Positions 1-8,772 of a DNA stretch of 64,000 nucleotides are shown here, piece after piece. Under the pieces are notes generated by a model. That model did no database searches, was not told where the DNA came from, and saw nothing but the letters and a program-made list of their open reading frames with translations. Position 1 is the first letter of the stretch, and each line of letters begins with the position of its first letter. The stretch spans positions 61,273 through 125,272 of the forward strand of contig DASVQQ010000034.1 in NCBI GenBank assembly GCA_036389035.1. Direction: 5' to 3'. The translations under genes were made by a program, and so were the position numbers. Source of the stretch: Jatrophihabitans sp. (GTDB lineage Bacteria > Actinomycetota > Actinomycetes > Mycobacteriales > Jatrophihabitantaceae).

Positions 1-786
1 CGGGCCGCGATGGATGTGCTCGTCATAGATCAGCACGCCGACCACGATGGAAAGCAACGGGTCGACGGTGGCGATCGCCGGCAGGCTGGCCGTCAGCGGG
101 CCGGCCTGAAAGGCCGCCTGGCTCAGGAACAGCCCGATCGCCCCCACCACCAGCACGGTGTAGAGCTGCCAGCTGGTCAGGGCCGCCATCGGCCCGAGCA
201 CCGCCCGGTCGGTCAGGCCCTTGAGCAGGGCGGCGGTCGCCGCGTACACGATGCCGACGGCCACCCCGATCAGCGCGGCGGCGTCGGCGGCCGGCCGGCG
301 GCGGTGGGCCAACATCAGGCAGACCAGCGCCAGCCCCACCCCTGCCACGGCGGCCACCGCGGCCGGCAGCCGGTCGGGTCCGTCGCCGCCGGCCCCGGGA
401 TCGGTTCCGACCAGTGACAGGAAACCGATCAGGCACCCGGTCAGCACCAGCGCCCACCGGATCTCGGCGCCGCTCACCCGCCGACCCTGCCTGCGGCGCA
501 GCAGCAGCGAGAACAGCAGCCCGCTGATCAGCAGCGGCTGCACCACCGCCAGCGCGCCCAAGTGCAGGGCGAGCACCTGCAGGCTCAGACCGACGCCGTC
601 GGCGAGGACGCCGGCCAGCCACAACCGATGGCTGAGGGTGGCCGTGACGAACCGGGCCACCGAGCCGACCCGCAGCAGGCTGAGGTCGGGCACCTGGGCC
701 GCGCTGGAATGCTTGAGGTTGGTCGAGATGGCGAAAGCGAGAGCGGCTCCCAGGCTCAGGACGACGACGTGCCAGTGCACGGACAT
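1..786 (-). CDS. DMT/EamA-type membrane transporter, 3' end beyond the window
   Basis: This is an open frame of 262 codons running off the left edge, read from an ATG at 786 with a GGAG about 8 bases upstream. The product is almost entirely hydrophobic helices, starting MSVHWHVVVLSLGAALAFAI, and I count about eight to nine membrane segments in the visible part. The end, VDPLLSIVVGVLIYDEHI, resembles the last conserved helix of DMT-superfamily (EamA or NIPA-like) permeases. These move small molecules or metal ions across the cytoplasmic membrane. The substrate cannot be told. The stop codon lies outside the window. Confidence 0.75.
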   Translation of the reverse strand, partial: MSVHWHVVVLSLGAALAFAISTNLKHSSAAQVPDLSLLRVGSVARFVTATLSHRLWLAGVLADGVGLSLQVLALHLGALAVVQPLLISGLLFSLLLRRRQGRRVSGAEIRWALVLTGCLIGFLSLVGTDPGAGGDGPDRLPAAVAAVAGVGLALVCLMLAHRRRPAADAAALIGVAVGIVYAATAALLKGLTDRAVLGPMAALTSWQLYTVLVVGAIGLFLSQAAFQAGPLTASLPAIATVDPLLSIVVGVLIYDEHIHRGP

Positions 787-897
787 CCTCGGCTCCGTTC
801 CGCCTCTGCCCAGCAACGCAAGGGCGACCCCGTTCCTTCCCGGCCTGGGAAGGGTAACTGAGCCCGGAGCCAGCCTTGAGCGCGGTTGTGCGCTTGT

Positions 898-962
898 GCG
901 GCGGCATCGCCCCGCGGCTGGCACGGCGAGCGCGGCGGCATCGCCCCGCGGCTGGCACGGCG
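898..962. repeat. 31-bp direct repeat, period 34, in an otherwise empty intergenic gap
   Basis: Two identical 31-bp copies (898-928 and 932-962, each beginning GCGGCGGCATCGCC) lie in the 376-bp gap between the divergent transporter and glycosyltransferase genes. A second small duplication, GATCTGAGCTGGG, occurs at about 1102-1134. I see no convincing gene in the gap. It should hold the divergent promoters, but I could not place them. Confidence 0.8.
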
Positions 963-1162
963 CCTGCTGTGACGATCAAGCCGCCTGGCTGCGCGCGTGC
1001 CGCCGGTGCGGTCCGGACGGCCCTCGGTACGATTCGCTGGATGTCAGCCGACCCCTCCCCTCACCGGCCCATGGCCGCCCGGCGACCCGCTGGCGGCCGT
1101 CGATCTGAGCTGGGCGGTCATCGATCTGAGCTGGGTAGCCGGCAGTCCGGTGGCGCTGGCGA

Positions 1163-2521
1163 ATGAGGATCGCGCACGTCACCGACTGCTACCTGCCCAG
1201 GCTGGGCGGAATCGAACGCCAGGTGCAGGGCCTGGCCACCGCCCAGCTCGCGGCCGGGCACCAGGTCACCGTGATCACCTCGGTGCCCGCGGATGCCCCA
1301 CCGGCGCCGCGAGGAACCACTCGGGCACGAACTCGGGCCCAGTCGCGGATGGCCCAGCCAGCCCGGTCAGGAACGGCCCACACGGCACAGCCGGGGACGG
1401 CCGAGCCGGCCCAGACCGAGCCAGCCCAGACCGAGCCGGCCCAGACCGAGCCGGCCGAGCTCAGGGTGATCAGGCCGGCCGGGCCGGGCGGCCGTCCAGG
1501 CTCGATCCGCTACCTGACCAGCCTGCGAGGCCGGCAGGCGGTGCTGGACGGCGGCTATGACCTGGTGCACGTGCACGCCTCGACCTTCTCGCCACTGGCC
1601 TACCTGGCCGCCGGCGCCGCCAGCCGATCCGGAGTGGCGACCGTGGCGACGTTGCACTCGCTGTGGTCCTACGCCACCCCGATCTTCCGTGGCTTCGACG
1701 TCGCGCTGGACTGGCGGGCCTGGCCGATCACCTGGACGGCGGTGAGCACCGCGGCGGCCACTTCGCTGGCGCAGGTGCTGCGGCCGGGCACCGAGATCTC
1801 GGTGCTGGCCAACGGCATCTCCCCCGAACGCTGGCAACAGACGCGCCGGCCCCCGGACCCCCAGCGGGTGGTGATCGTCAGCGTGATGCGGCTGGCCGCC
1901 CGCAAGCGTCCGCTGCAGCTGCTCAGGGTGCTGCGCGAGGTCCGGGCTCAAGTGCCGGCCGGCATCGGCATCGAGGTGCAGATCATCGGCGCGGGTCCGC
2001 AGCGCGAGACCATGCTGAGCTACCTGAGACGGCACCGGATGACCGGCTGGGTGGAGTTGACCGGCCAGCTGGACCAGCCGGCGATCCGCGACCGGTTCGC
2101 CGACGCCGATCTCTACGTCTCGCCGGCCACCCTGGAGTCCTTCGGCATCGCCGCTCTGGAAGCGCGGTGCGCGGGACTGCCGGTGCTGGCCTTCGCCGGC
2201 ACCGGGGTGTCGGACTTCATCGAGCACGGGCGCAACGGCCTGCTGGTGCGCAGTGACGACCAGCTGACCACCGCGCTGGCGAAGCTGGCACAGTCACCGG
2301 CAGCCCGGGTCGAACTGGCCGGCGACCAGCCGTCCGGCGACCAGCGCGGCGACGAGTTCGGCTACACCTGGGACCACCTGCTGCAGACCTGCGAGCAGGT
2401 GTACCGGCGGGCCTTCGAGCAGGTGAGCAAGCCGATGCCGCCAAACCCGGTGCCGGGATCGCTGCCTGCCGCTGGCCCGCCGTCCGTGCCGGGATCGCTG
2501 CCCGTCCTGCGCCATCCATGA
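1163..2521 (+). CDS. glycosyltransferase family 4 (GT-B fold)
   Basis: The 452-residue product starts MRIAHVTDCYLPRLGGIERQ, the usual N-terminus of retaining GT4 enzymes with the glycine loop that contacts the sugar nucleotide. The donor-site motif ESFGIAALEA is at residues 325-334, followed by a G.G.. loop. Such enzymes add a sugar to a lipid, thiol-precursor or polysaccharide acceptor in the cytoplasm. Residues 43-98 are an inserted Ala/Pro/Thr/Arg-rich linker with three AQTEP repeats, and the C-terminus has a Pro-rich tail with GSLP twice. Neither belongs to the catalytic fold. The stop overlaps the next start (ATGA), so a PIG-L deacetylase is translated together with it. This suggests a sugar-transfer then deacetylation route, as in mycothiol or glycolipid synthesis. 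The acceptor is unknown. Confidence 0.88.
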   Translation: MRIAHVTDCYLPRLGGIERQVQGLATAQLAAGHQVTVITSVPADAPPAPRGTTRARTRAQSRMAQPARSGTAHTAQPGTAEPAQTEPAQTEPAQTEPAELRVIRPAGPGGRPGSIRYLTSLRGRQAVLDGGYDLVHVHASTFSPLAYLAAGAASRSGVATVATLHSLWSYATPIFRGFDVALDWRAWPITWTAVSTAAATSLAQVLRPGTEISVLANGISPERWQQTRRPPDPQRVVIVSVMRLAARKRPLQLLRVLREVRAQVPAGIGIEVQIIGAGPQRETMLSYLRRHRMTGWVELTGQLDQPAIRDRFADADLYVSPATLESFGIAALEARCAGLPVLAFAGTGVSDFIEHGRNGLLVRSDDQLTTALAKLAQSPAARVELAGDQPSGDQRGDEFGYTWDHLLQTCEQVYRRAFEQVSKPMPPNPVPGSLPAAGPPSVPGSLPVLRHP

Positions 2522-3309
2522 GCTTCTGCCTGGTCTCCTTCCACGCCCACCCCGACGACGAGGCGCTGCTGACGGCAGGCACCCTGGCGCGGGCCGCGGC
2601 CGAGGGGCACCGGGTCGTGCTGGTGGTCGCCACCCGCGGCGAGGCCGGGCTCAGCGACGGCGCGCCGGGCGGCGGTCTGGGTGAGCGGCGCGCTGACGAG
2701 CTGGAACGTTCGGCCGCGGCGCTCGGCTGCGCCAAGGTGATCCGGCTGGACTACCCGGACTCGGGGATGCGCAACGAGCACCGCGGCTTCGCCTCGCTGC
2801 CGGTGGACGAACCGGCCGAGCGGCTGGCCGCGATCCTGCGCGCCGAGCGGGCCGACGCCCTGACGGTCTATGACCGCAACGGCGGTTACGGCCACCCCGA
2901 CCACGTTCAGGTGCACCGGGTGGGGCACCGAGCCGCCGAACTGGCCGGCACCCGGCTGGTGCTCGAGGCCACCGTCGACCGGACCGCGCTGATCCGGGCG
3001 CTGTCACTGGTGCGCTGGACCAGGTTGCTGCCAGCCGACTTCGCACCGCACCGGCTGCGCGACAGCTACAGCGACCGGGCCTCGATCACCCACCGCATCG
3101 ACGTGCGCCGCTACGCCGATCACAAGCGCCGGTCGATGGCCGCGCACGCCAGCCAGGCCGCCGGTGGCGCCGGGCCCAGGACGCTGGCGCTCTTCCTGAA
3201 GCTGCCGGGCCCGCTGTACCGGCGGGTGTTCGGCGCCGAGTGGTTCATCGAGACCCGCCGGACGCCGTCCCGGCCGCCGGTTGCCGACCTGTTCGCCAGC
3301 CTGCGCTGA
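2518..3309 (+). CDS. PIG-L family N-deacetylase
   Basis: The 263-residue product has the zinc-binding motif AHPDDE at residues 10-15 and a second metal-ligand region with HPDHVQVH around residue 125. These are the signatures of PIG-L/MshB/BshB-type deacetylases, which remove an acetyl group from N-acetylglucosamine-type substrates. Length is normal for the family. Its ATG overlaps the stop of the upstream glycosyltransferase by four bases, so the two are coupled and probably act one after the other on the same glycoconjugate. I would not name it mshB, because the mycothiol enzyme is usually longer and the neighbours do not settle the pathway. Confidence 0.88.
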   Translation: MSFCLVSFHAHPDDEALLTAGTLARAAAEGHRVVLVVATRGEAGLSDGAPGGGLGERRADELERSAAALGCAKVIRLDYPDSGMRNEHRGFASLPVDEPAERLAAILRAERADALTVYDRNGGYGHPDHVQVHRVGHRAAELAGTRLVLEATVDRTALIRALSLVRWTRLLPADFAPHRLRDSYSDRASITHRIDVRRYADHKRRSMAAHASQAAGGAGPRTLALFLKLPGPLYRRVFGAEWFIETRRTPSRPPVADLFASLR

Positions 3310-3339
3310 AGCTCCGGTCCAGCTTTTCTCGCCGTGGGC

Positions 3340-3367
3340 TTGACAGCCGGCTGATGTTACGTAGAGT
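3340..3367 (+). promoter_or_regulatory. strong sigma-70-type promoter in a convergent gap
   Basis: TTGACA (3340-3345), a 16-bp spacer and TAGAGT (3362-3367) make a good housekeeping promoter. It lies 31 bases after the stop of the PIG-L gene and points right, but the next gene in that direction is on the opposite strand. It therefore has no protein-coding target and probably drives the structured RNA described next. Confidence 0.55.
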
Positions 3368-3372
3368 AATCA

Positions 3373-3431
3373 CACGAAAGCCGCTAAACCTTCGTGTCTC
3401 CCCCGTGGCAGGAATGGCGTAGCGGCTTTCG
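3373..3431 (+). ncRNA. candidate small structured RNA (no known family assigned)
   Basis: Right after the promoter at 3340-3367 come two perfect 12-base arms, CGAAAGCCGCTA (3375-3386) and TAGCGGCTTTCG (3420-3431). They enclose a 33-base loop with a C-rich run (CTCCCCC). No start codon or frame is associated with it, and the rest of the 313-bp gap (3310-3622) holds no gene. I do not see a clean intrinsic terminator after the stem. C-rich-loop sRNAs such as 6C RNA are known in Actinobacteria, but I cannot show that this is one. Confidence 0.4.
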
Positions 3432-3622
3432 CCTTGCCCGGGCACACCGGCCCAGCGCGGATAAGGCTTTGCCGGACGGCCTTTCACAGCCCAGGTCGAC
3501 TCTCTCCAGAAGCGCCCGGCCGGCCTGCTCGACTCCTGCCGCGCTGATCCCGGAGTGCTGGAATGGCGGCGTTGACGTCACGCAGTAACCGTTTGCAGCG
3601 GGCTGCCGCCGGGTAGCGGGCG

Positions 3623-6115
3623 TTACAAGGCGTCGCGCCGCAGCAGCCAGCGCATGGCCAGCCAACCGGCCGGCACCGGCAGCCAGAAGGTGGCCAGCCG
3701 GTACAGCAGCACGGCGCTGATCGCCGCGGCGCTGGACATGCCGGCCGCGGCCAGCCCGGTCGACAGGGCCACCTCCACCGCGCCCAGGCCGCCGGGCGTC
3801 GGAGCGACCGATCCGATCGCGGCGCCGGCCAGGTACACCACCGCCACCTGCGCCAGGGTGGCCTGCCCGTCGAAGGCCAGCACCGAGAACCACAGGGCCC
3901 CGATGTAGCTGCCGTTGAGCAGCAGCGCCCCCAGCAGTCCCTGGGTCAGCTTCGCCGGATTGGTCAGCAGGTTCAGCAGCCTGGGCAGCGCCTCCTGCAA
4001 CGGCGGCAGCAGCCGGGCCAGCAGCCAGCGCCGCGCCGTCGGCACCGCCAGCATGACCGAGACCAGCACGCCCAGGGCGCCCAGCACGCCGAAGGCCCAG
4101 CCCGGGACGGGCACGTCGTGCCGGGTGGTGACCCCGGTGACCGCGGCGAAGGCGATCAGCAGCACCACGTGCGACGCGCCGTTGACCACCTGGGCCATCC
4201 CGACGCTGGTCGCCGCGCCGGCCGTCCGCAGCCCGGCCTTGCGCAGGTAGCGGATGTTGACCGCCAGGCCGCCCACCGCCGGCGGGGTGACGAAACCGGC
4301 GAACGAGGCCGCCAGCTGCGCCAGCACGGTCCGGGCGAAGGACAGCTTCTCCCCCACGTAGCCGGTCAGCGACAGGGCCGCGGCCAGGTAGCTGGCCGCC
4401 GAGGCCGCCAGCACCAGCGGCAGCCATTCCCAGCGGGCGCCGGCCAGCACCGTGACCAGGTCCACCGAGCCGAGCTGGCCGACGATCAGGTAACCCGCCA
4501 CGATGATCGCCACCACCGAGATGATGGTGCGCGGCCGGACCCGTTCCACCCGGGCCAGCTCCGGGGGCTGCTGGTGGGTCTGGCCCTCGATCTCCTCCCG
4601 GACCGCCTCGATCAGCTCCGGATCGTCGCGGATCGCCTCCCGGGTCTGCCGGCTGAGCGCGATCGGCTGCAGCACCGTGACGATGGCCGCCAGCTCGTCG
4701 TCGGTCAGCACGCCGCGGGCGCTGCGCACCGCACGCTGGACGCCCACCAGCTCGACGGTGCTGATCAGCAACTCCACCCGGTCCAGGTTGATCCGCAGGT
4801 CGGTGGCGAAGGCGGTGCCGTCCTGCGGGATGGGCAGCAGCACCGTGCCGTCCGGCTCCACCAGCAGGTTGGCCGCCCGCAGCCCCCGGTGGGTGACCCG
4901 GCTGCGGTGCAGCTTCAGCACGCTGGCCCAGAGCGCGTCCAGCTGGTGGTCGGTCGGCTCCAGCAGCGGGCTGCCGTCCACCCGCTCGTAGACCAGCACG
5001 ATCGCGTCCGCGCCGCAGCGCACCCCGGCCAGCAACCGCGGCATCGGCACGCCGGTGGCCCCCGCCGCCATCGCCAGCAGCGACCGGTGCTCGGCCACCC
5101 GTTCCAGCGACAGGGCCGGGGACGAGGCGATCTCGGTGCGGATCCGCATCAGCCGGTAGGCGTTGTAGACCGCCCCGGAGGCGATCAGGTCCCGGTCCAG
5201 CACGTGCACCCGCAGCTGCCGGCCCTCAAAGTCCACGGCCAGGTAGCTGCGGTAGTCCTGCTCGGCCGGCGAGGTGCGCTCCAGGCGACGCAGCACGATT
5301 CCCCGGTCGGCCAGCGCGGCCACGACCTGGCCGGCGTCGGGCCGCTTGTTGACGCTGCCGGCGAGGTAGCGCACCGAGATTCCGACGATCGCCCCGATCA
5401 CCATGCTGAGCAGCAGCGACAGCAGCGACGCCCGGGTGGAGGTGAAGACCGACACCACGTACAGGGCGGTGACGGCGATCAGCAGGGACCGCCAGCGCGG
5501 ATCCTGGGCCACCCCGACGACGGCGACGAAGGCCAGCATCGCCGCCAGGTAGGTGTCCAGCGGCCGGACCGTGTCACCGACGCCGGGCCGGATCAGCGCC
5601 GACTGCAGCGCCTCGGAGGCGAACGCCTCGATCAGCCGGTCCAGCACCTGGACCACCGCGATCGCGATCATCCCGGTGAGCAGCGCCTCGATCAGCCGCC
5701 GGGTCTGCGAGCGCACGATCTCGCGCACCATGAACGCCAGCGTCAAGGCCAGCGCGCTGAAGGCGGCCAGGGTCCGCAAGGCCCTGACCAGCACCGGCGG
5801 CAGGTCCGCCAGCAGCCTCACCAGGTCGTCGTTGACGCCACGGCCGGTGTCGCTGGCGATCAGTCCCAGGCCGGCCAGCAGCACCGCGGCCAGCACCAGG
5901 GCGGTGAGCCGCACCAGGTCCAGCGGCCGGCGCACCCGGACCGGCATGACGTCGATGATCTCCACGGCCGGCGGCGGCCGGCCGGTCTCAGCCGGGATCG
6001 GCCCGGTGTCAGCCGCAGCCGGCCCGACGTCAGCCGGTCCGATTCCCGCCTTAGCCGGCCCGGTGACAGTCGCCGGCCACACCGAGGACGGCTGCGGGCG
6101 CTGCTGAGGCTTCAC
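3623..6115 (-). CDS. flippase-like integral membrane protein with a kinase-like middle domain
   Basis: The 830-residue product has a disordered Pro/Ala-rich N-terminus (1-60), about six to seven membrane helices (65-255), a soluble kinase-like domain (about 268-460), and a C-terminal bundle of about eight helices (535-830). The bundle is of the UPF0104/LPG-synthase transmembrane type, a family linked to lipid flipping or glycolipid export. In the kinase-like part, THRGLRAANLL (408-418) sits where active kinases carry HRD...N, so the catalytic Asp is Gly, and no DFG-type motif follows. It looks like a pseudokinase. The chosen GTG at 6115 has no clear ribosome binding site. An ATG at residue 57 is an alternative. 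Confidence 0.75.
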   Translation of the reverse strand: MKPQQRPQPSSVWPATVTGPAKAGIGPADVGPAAADTGPIPAETGRPPPAVEIIDVMPVRVRRPLDLVRLTALVLAAVLLAGLGLIASDTGRGVNDDLVRLLADLPPVLVRALRTLAAFSALALTLAFMVREIVRSQTRRLIEALLTGMIAIAVVQVLDRLIEAFASEALQSALIRPGVGDTVRPLDTYLAAMLAFVAVVGVAQDPRWRSLLIAVTALYVVSVFTSTRASLLSLLLSMVIGAIVGISVRYLAGSVNKRPDAGQVVAALADRGIVLRRLERTSPAEQDYRSYLAVDFEGRQLRVHVLDRDLIASGAVYNAYRLMRIRTEIASSPALSLERVAEHRSLLAMAAGATGVPMPRLLAGVRCGADAIVLVYERVDGSPLLEPTDHQLDALWASVLKLHRSRVTHRGLRAANLLVEPDGTVLLPIPQDGTAFATDLRINLDRVELLISTVELVGVQRAVRSARGVLTDDELAAIVTVLQPIALSRQTREAIRDDPELIEAVREEIEGQTHQQPPELARVERVRPRTIISVVAIIVAGYLIVGQLGSVDLVTVLAGARWEWLPLVLAASAASYLAAALSLTGYVGEKLSFARTVLAQLAASFAGFVTPPAVGGLAVNIRYLRKAGLRTAGAATSVGMAQVVNGASHVVLLIAFAAVTGVTTRHDVPVPGWAFGVLGALGVLVSVMLAVPTARRWLLARLLPPLQEALPRLLNLLTNPAKLTQGLLGALLLNGSYIGALWFSVLAFDGQATLAQVAVVYLAGAAIGSVAPTPGGLGAVEVALSTGLAAAGMSSAAAISAVLLYRLATFWLPVPAGWLAMRWLLRRDAL

Positions 6116-6214
6116 GGGCGAACACCATGGCGGTCCGGTCGGCGGCTGCTAGGACAAACGCGAGGGTATTACAGCGTCACCGCGGCACCGGACGAGGTCG
6201 GATTCGTCCGCCTG

Positions 6215-8770
6215 TCAGCTGCCGACGCTGAGCAGTCGCAGCCGGGGCGCGGCCTCGGCCGCCCGGCCCAGCCACTTGTGCAGGTCCGCACCGGCCATCG
6301 GCCGGCTGATGTAGTAACCCTGCGCGACCTGGCAGCCCAGCCCGCGCAGCTCGTCCAGGGTGGCCAGGTCCTCGACGCCCTCGGCCACGATCCGCAGGTT
6401 CAGGTCCGCGCCCAGGCCGATGATCGTCTTGATCAGCGCGCGGGTGCTGGACCGGTTCTCTCCGGACAGGCCCTGGACGAAGGACCGGTCGATCTTGACC
6501 TCGCCGACCGGCAGCCGCTGCAGGTAGGACAGGCTGGAGTAACCGGTGCCGAAGTCGTCCAGCGACAGGCAGACCCCGAGGTCGCGCAGCTGGTGCAGCA
6601 CCGGCAACGTCTGCGCCGGATCGCCCATCACGCTGCTCTCGGTGATCTCCAGGATCACCCGGTCGGCAGGCAGCCCGATCCGGGCGATGGCCGCGGCCAC
6701 CCGGTCGGGCAGCCGCGGGTCGCTGATGTTGCGGGCCGAGAGGTTGACCGCGACGCTGATCGGGTAGCCGTCGGCCGTCCACTTGCGGCATTCGGCCAGC
6801 CCGGCCTCCAGCACCAGCGGAGTCAACCCCTCGATCAGGCCGGTGGACTCGGCCAGCGGGATGAAACGGTCCGGCCCGAGCACGCCCAGGGTGGGGTGCG
6901 CCCACCGGACGAGTGCCTCCACGCCGGTCACCATGCCGGTCTGCAGGTCGATCTTGGGCTGGTAGTGCAGCAGCATCTGCTCGGGGTGGTCGCTCAGCGC
7001 CATCCGCAGGTCGGCCACCAGGGCCAGCCGCTCGATCCGGCCGCGGTCCATCTCGGGCCCGTACACCGCGACCCGGCGGTCATTGGCCTTGGCCTCATAC
7101 ATCGCGGTGTCGGCCTGGCGCAGCAGATCCGGCTGAGCCGACAGGCCATTGGTGACAGCCACCCCGACGCTGCTCTCCGGAGTCAGCATCGCCTCCTCGA
7201 ACCGCACCGGCTCGGCCAGCGTGTCGGCCACCAGCTCGGCCAGCTCGGCGGCGTCATCGACTCCGGGCAGTAGCACCGCGAACTCGTCGCCGCCCAGCCG
7301 GGCCACCGTGGCGTAGGCCGGCAGGCAGCCACGCAACCGGTCGGCGACCACTTTCAGCAGCCGGTCCCCGACGTCGTGGCCAAGGATGTCGTTGACCTCC
7401 TTGAACCGGTCGAGGTCCAGCAGCAGCACGGTGGCCGCCCCGGTGCCGGTGGACAGCACCAGGTTGATCTGCTCGCTCAGGTGGGCCCGGTTGGACAGCC
7501 CGGTGAGCGAGTCGTGGGTGGCGTCGTAGCCCAGCTTCTCGACCAGCCGGGTGCTGCGAATGGCGACCGCAAGGTGGCCGGTAAGGGTCTGCAGCAAGGT
7601 CAGGTCGTCCTCGACGAAGGTGGCGGTCTCACCGAGGCGGTCCATCACGGTCAGGGTTCCGGCCGATCCGCTGGACAGCGGCAGCGCCACCACGACCGCG
7701 TCGCGCACGCCGCGCTCGAGCAGCCAGCGTCGTAGGCCGCGGTCCTTGGTGGTCCGGGCGGCCAGGGTCGGCTCCTCCTGGATGAGCGCGCGCACCGCGA
7801 TCCAATCGGAGTAGTCGACCGTGCGCCGGCCGACCATCAGGTTCTCGTCCTCGCCGATCGTCAGGGTCAGCGCCGCGGTCGGCTCGGCGTCGGACCGGGC
7901 AGCGCCAAGGTTGGCCAGTTGGCCGTCGACGATCATCACCTCGACGGTGGCCGCTCGCAGCAGCTGGCGGATCCGGGACAGCAGCTGGCCGGCCAGCTGC
8001 TCCAGAGACTCCGCCCCCACGCCGTCGGAGACGAATTCGTGGATCAGGGTCAGCGCCTGGTGCCGCCTGCGGGTAGAGGCGTGGCCTCGATAGGCCCCGG
8101 CCCCGACAGCGATCACCAGCACCACCAGGCCGGCGCCGAGCGCCCCGTTGCCCAGCAATAACAGCACGATTACCGCGAACGCGCAGGACACCGCGCTCAG
8201 CGCGGCGGCCGAGACCAGCACGTCGGCGACCTCGCGAGGGCTGAGCGGGCCGTTGTGCAACCGGATCAGGCTCAGCACCAGCAGGCTCATCAGCTGGTCG
8301 ACGCCGGCGACGACGGTCAGGACGACGGCGACGGTCCACAGGTCGATCTGGTCGCGCTGGCTGAGCCAGAGATGGACGATGGTGGCGTCCAGGGCCGCCT
8401 CGCACGCGTAGGCCGCTCCGTTGTAGAGGATCTTGTCAAAGTTGATCCGCTGCAGGATGAACGCGATCATGGCCGCGGCCAGCCGCGCGATCACGAAGGT
8501 CTGCGGCGACACCAGGAGCACGCCGAGCACCAGCGGAACGCCTGCCAGGGTCAACGAGTGCGCCTGCCTGCGGAACTCGACGTTCATCAGGAACTGCTCG
8601 GCGAGCAGGAACAGCGCGGCCAGCATGAGCGCCAGGACCGGAGTCGGCAGGTCCAGCGTCAGGATGGGCTCGGAGTCCGCGTGCCAGGTCAGGGCCACGG
8701 CGATCACGGCCAGGACGCCGCTGAGCGTCAGGGTCCATCGAGCGGCGCCACCTCTGGGCGAACGGCTCAT
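6215..8770 (-). CDS. membrane-bound bifunctional GGDEF-EAL protein (c-di-GMP turnover)
   Basis: I start it at the ATG at 8770, two bases after the stop of the upstream protease gene (TGAGCATG), giving 851 residues. Order: several N-terminal membrane helices (about 15-225), a GAF-like sensor region (about 240-405), a GGDEF domain with intact RLGGDEF (491-497), and an EAL domain with GVEALVRW (616-623), NLSARN, DDFGTGYSS (738-746) and AEGVED. GGDEF makes c-di-GMP from two GTP and EAL hydrolyses it. Both active sites look complete. The RxxD inhibitory site is missing just before GGDEF, so product inhibition of synthesis may be lost. A longer frame upstream would lie inside the protease gene and is not believable. 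Confidence 0.9.
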   Translation of the reverse strand: MSRSPRGGAARWTLTLSGVLAVIAVALTWHADSEPILTLDLPTPVLALMLAALFLLAEQFLMNVEFRRQAHSLTLAGVPLVLGVLLVSPQTFVIARLAAAMIAFILQRINFDKILYNGAAYACEAALDATIVHLWLSQRDQIDLWTVAVVLTVVAGVDQLMSLLVLSLIRLHNGPLSPREVADVLVSAAALSAVSCAFAVIVLLLLGNGALGAGLVVLVIAVGAGAYRGHASTRRRHQALTLIHEFVSDGVGAESLEQLAGQLLSRIRQLLRAATVEVMIVDGQLANLGAARSDAEPTAALTLTIGEDENLMVGRRTVDYSDWIAVRALIQEEPTLAARTTKDRGLRRWLLERGVRDAVVVALPLSSGSAGTLTVMDRLGETATFVEDDLTLLQTLTGHLAVAIRSTRLVEKLGYDATHDSLTGLSNRAHLSEQINLVLSTGTGAATVLLLDLDRFKEVNDILGHDVGDRLLKVVADRLRGCLPAYATVARLGGDEFAVLLPGVDDAAELAELVADTLAEPVRFEEAMLTPESSVGVAVTNGLSAQPDLLRQADTAMYEAKANDRRVAVYGPEMDRGRIERLALVADLRMALSDHPEQMLLHYQPKIDLQTGMVTGVEALVRWAHPTLGVLGPDRFIPLAESTGLIEGLTPLVLEAGLAECRKWTADGYPISVAVNLSARNISDPRLPDRVAAAIARIGLPADRVILEITESSVMGDPAQTLPVLHQLRDLGVCLSLDDFGTGYSSLSYLQRLPVGEVKIDRSFVQGLSGENRSSTRALIKTIIGLGADLNLRIVAEGVEDLATLDELRGLGCQVAQGYYISRPMAGADLHKWLGRAAEAAPRLRLLSVGS

Positions 8771-8772
8771 GC

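Noticed and set aside
23..979. A 318-codon minus-strand frame at the window start
   Set aside because: A different minus frame (from ATG 786 to the edge) gives a proper multi-helix transporter, while this one is Arg/Gly-rich noise.
4118..7273. A very long plus-strand open frame (about 1050 codons)
   Set aside because: It lies opposite two well-supported minus-strand genes, its translation is Gln/His/Arg-rich without any motif, and such antisense frames are common in high-GC DNA.
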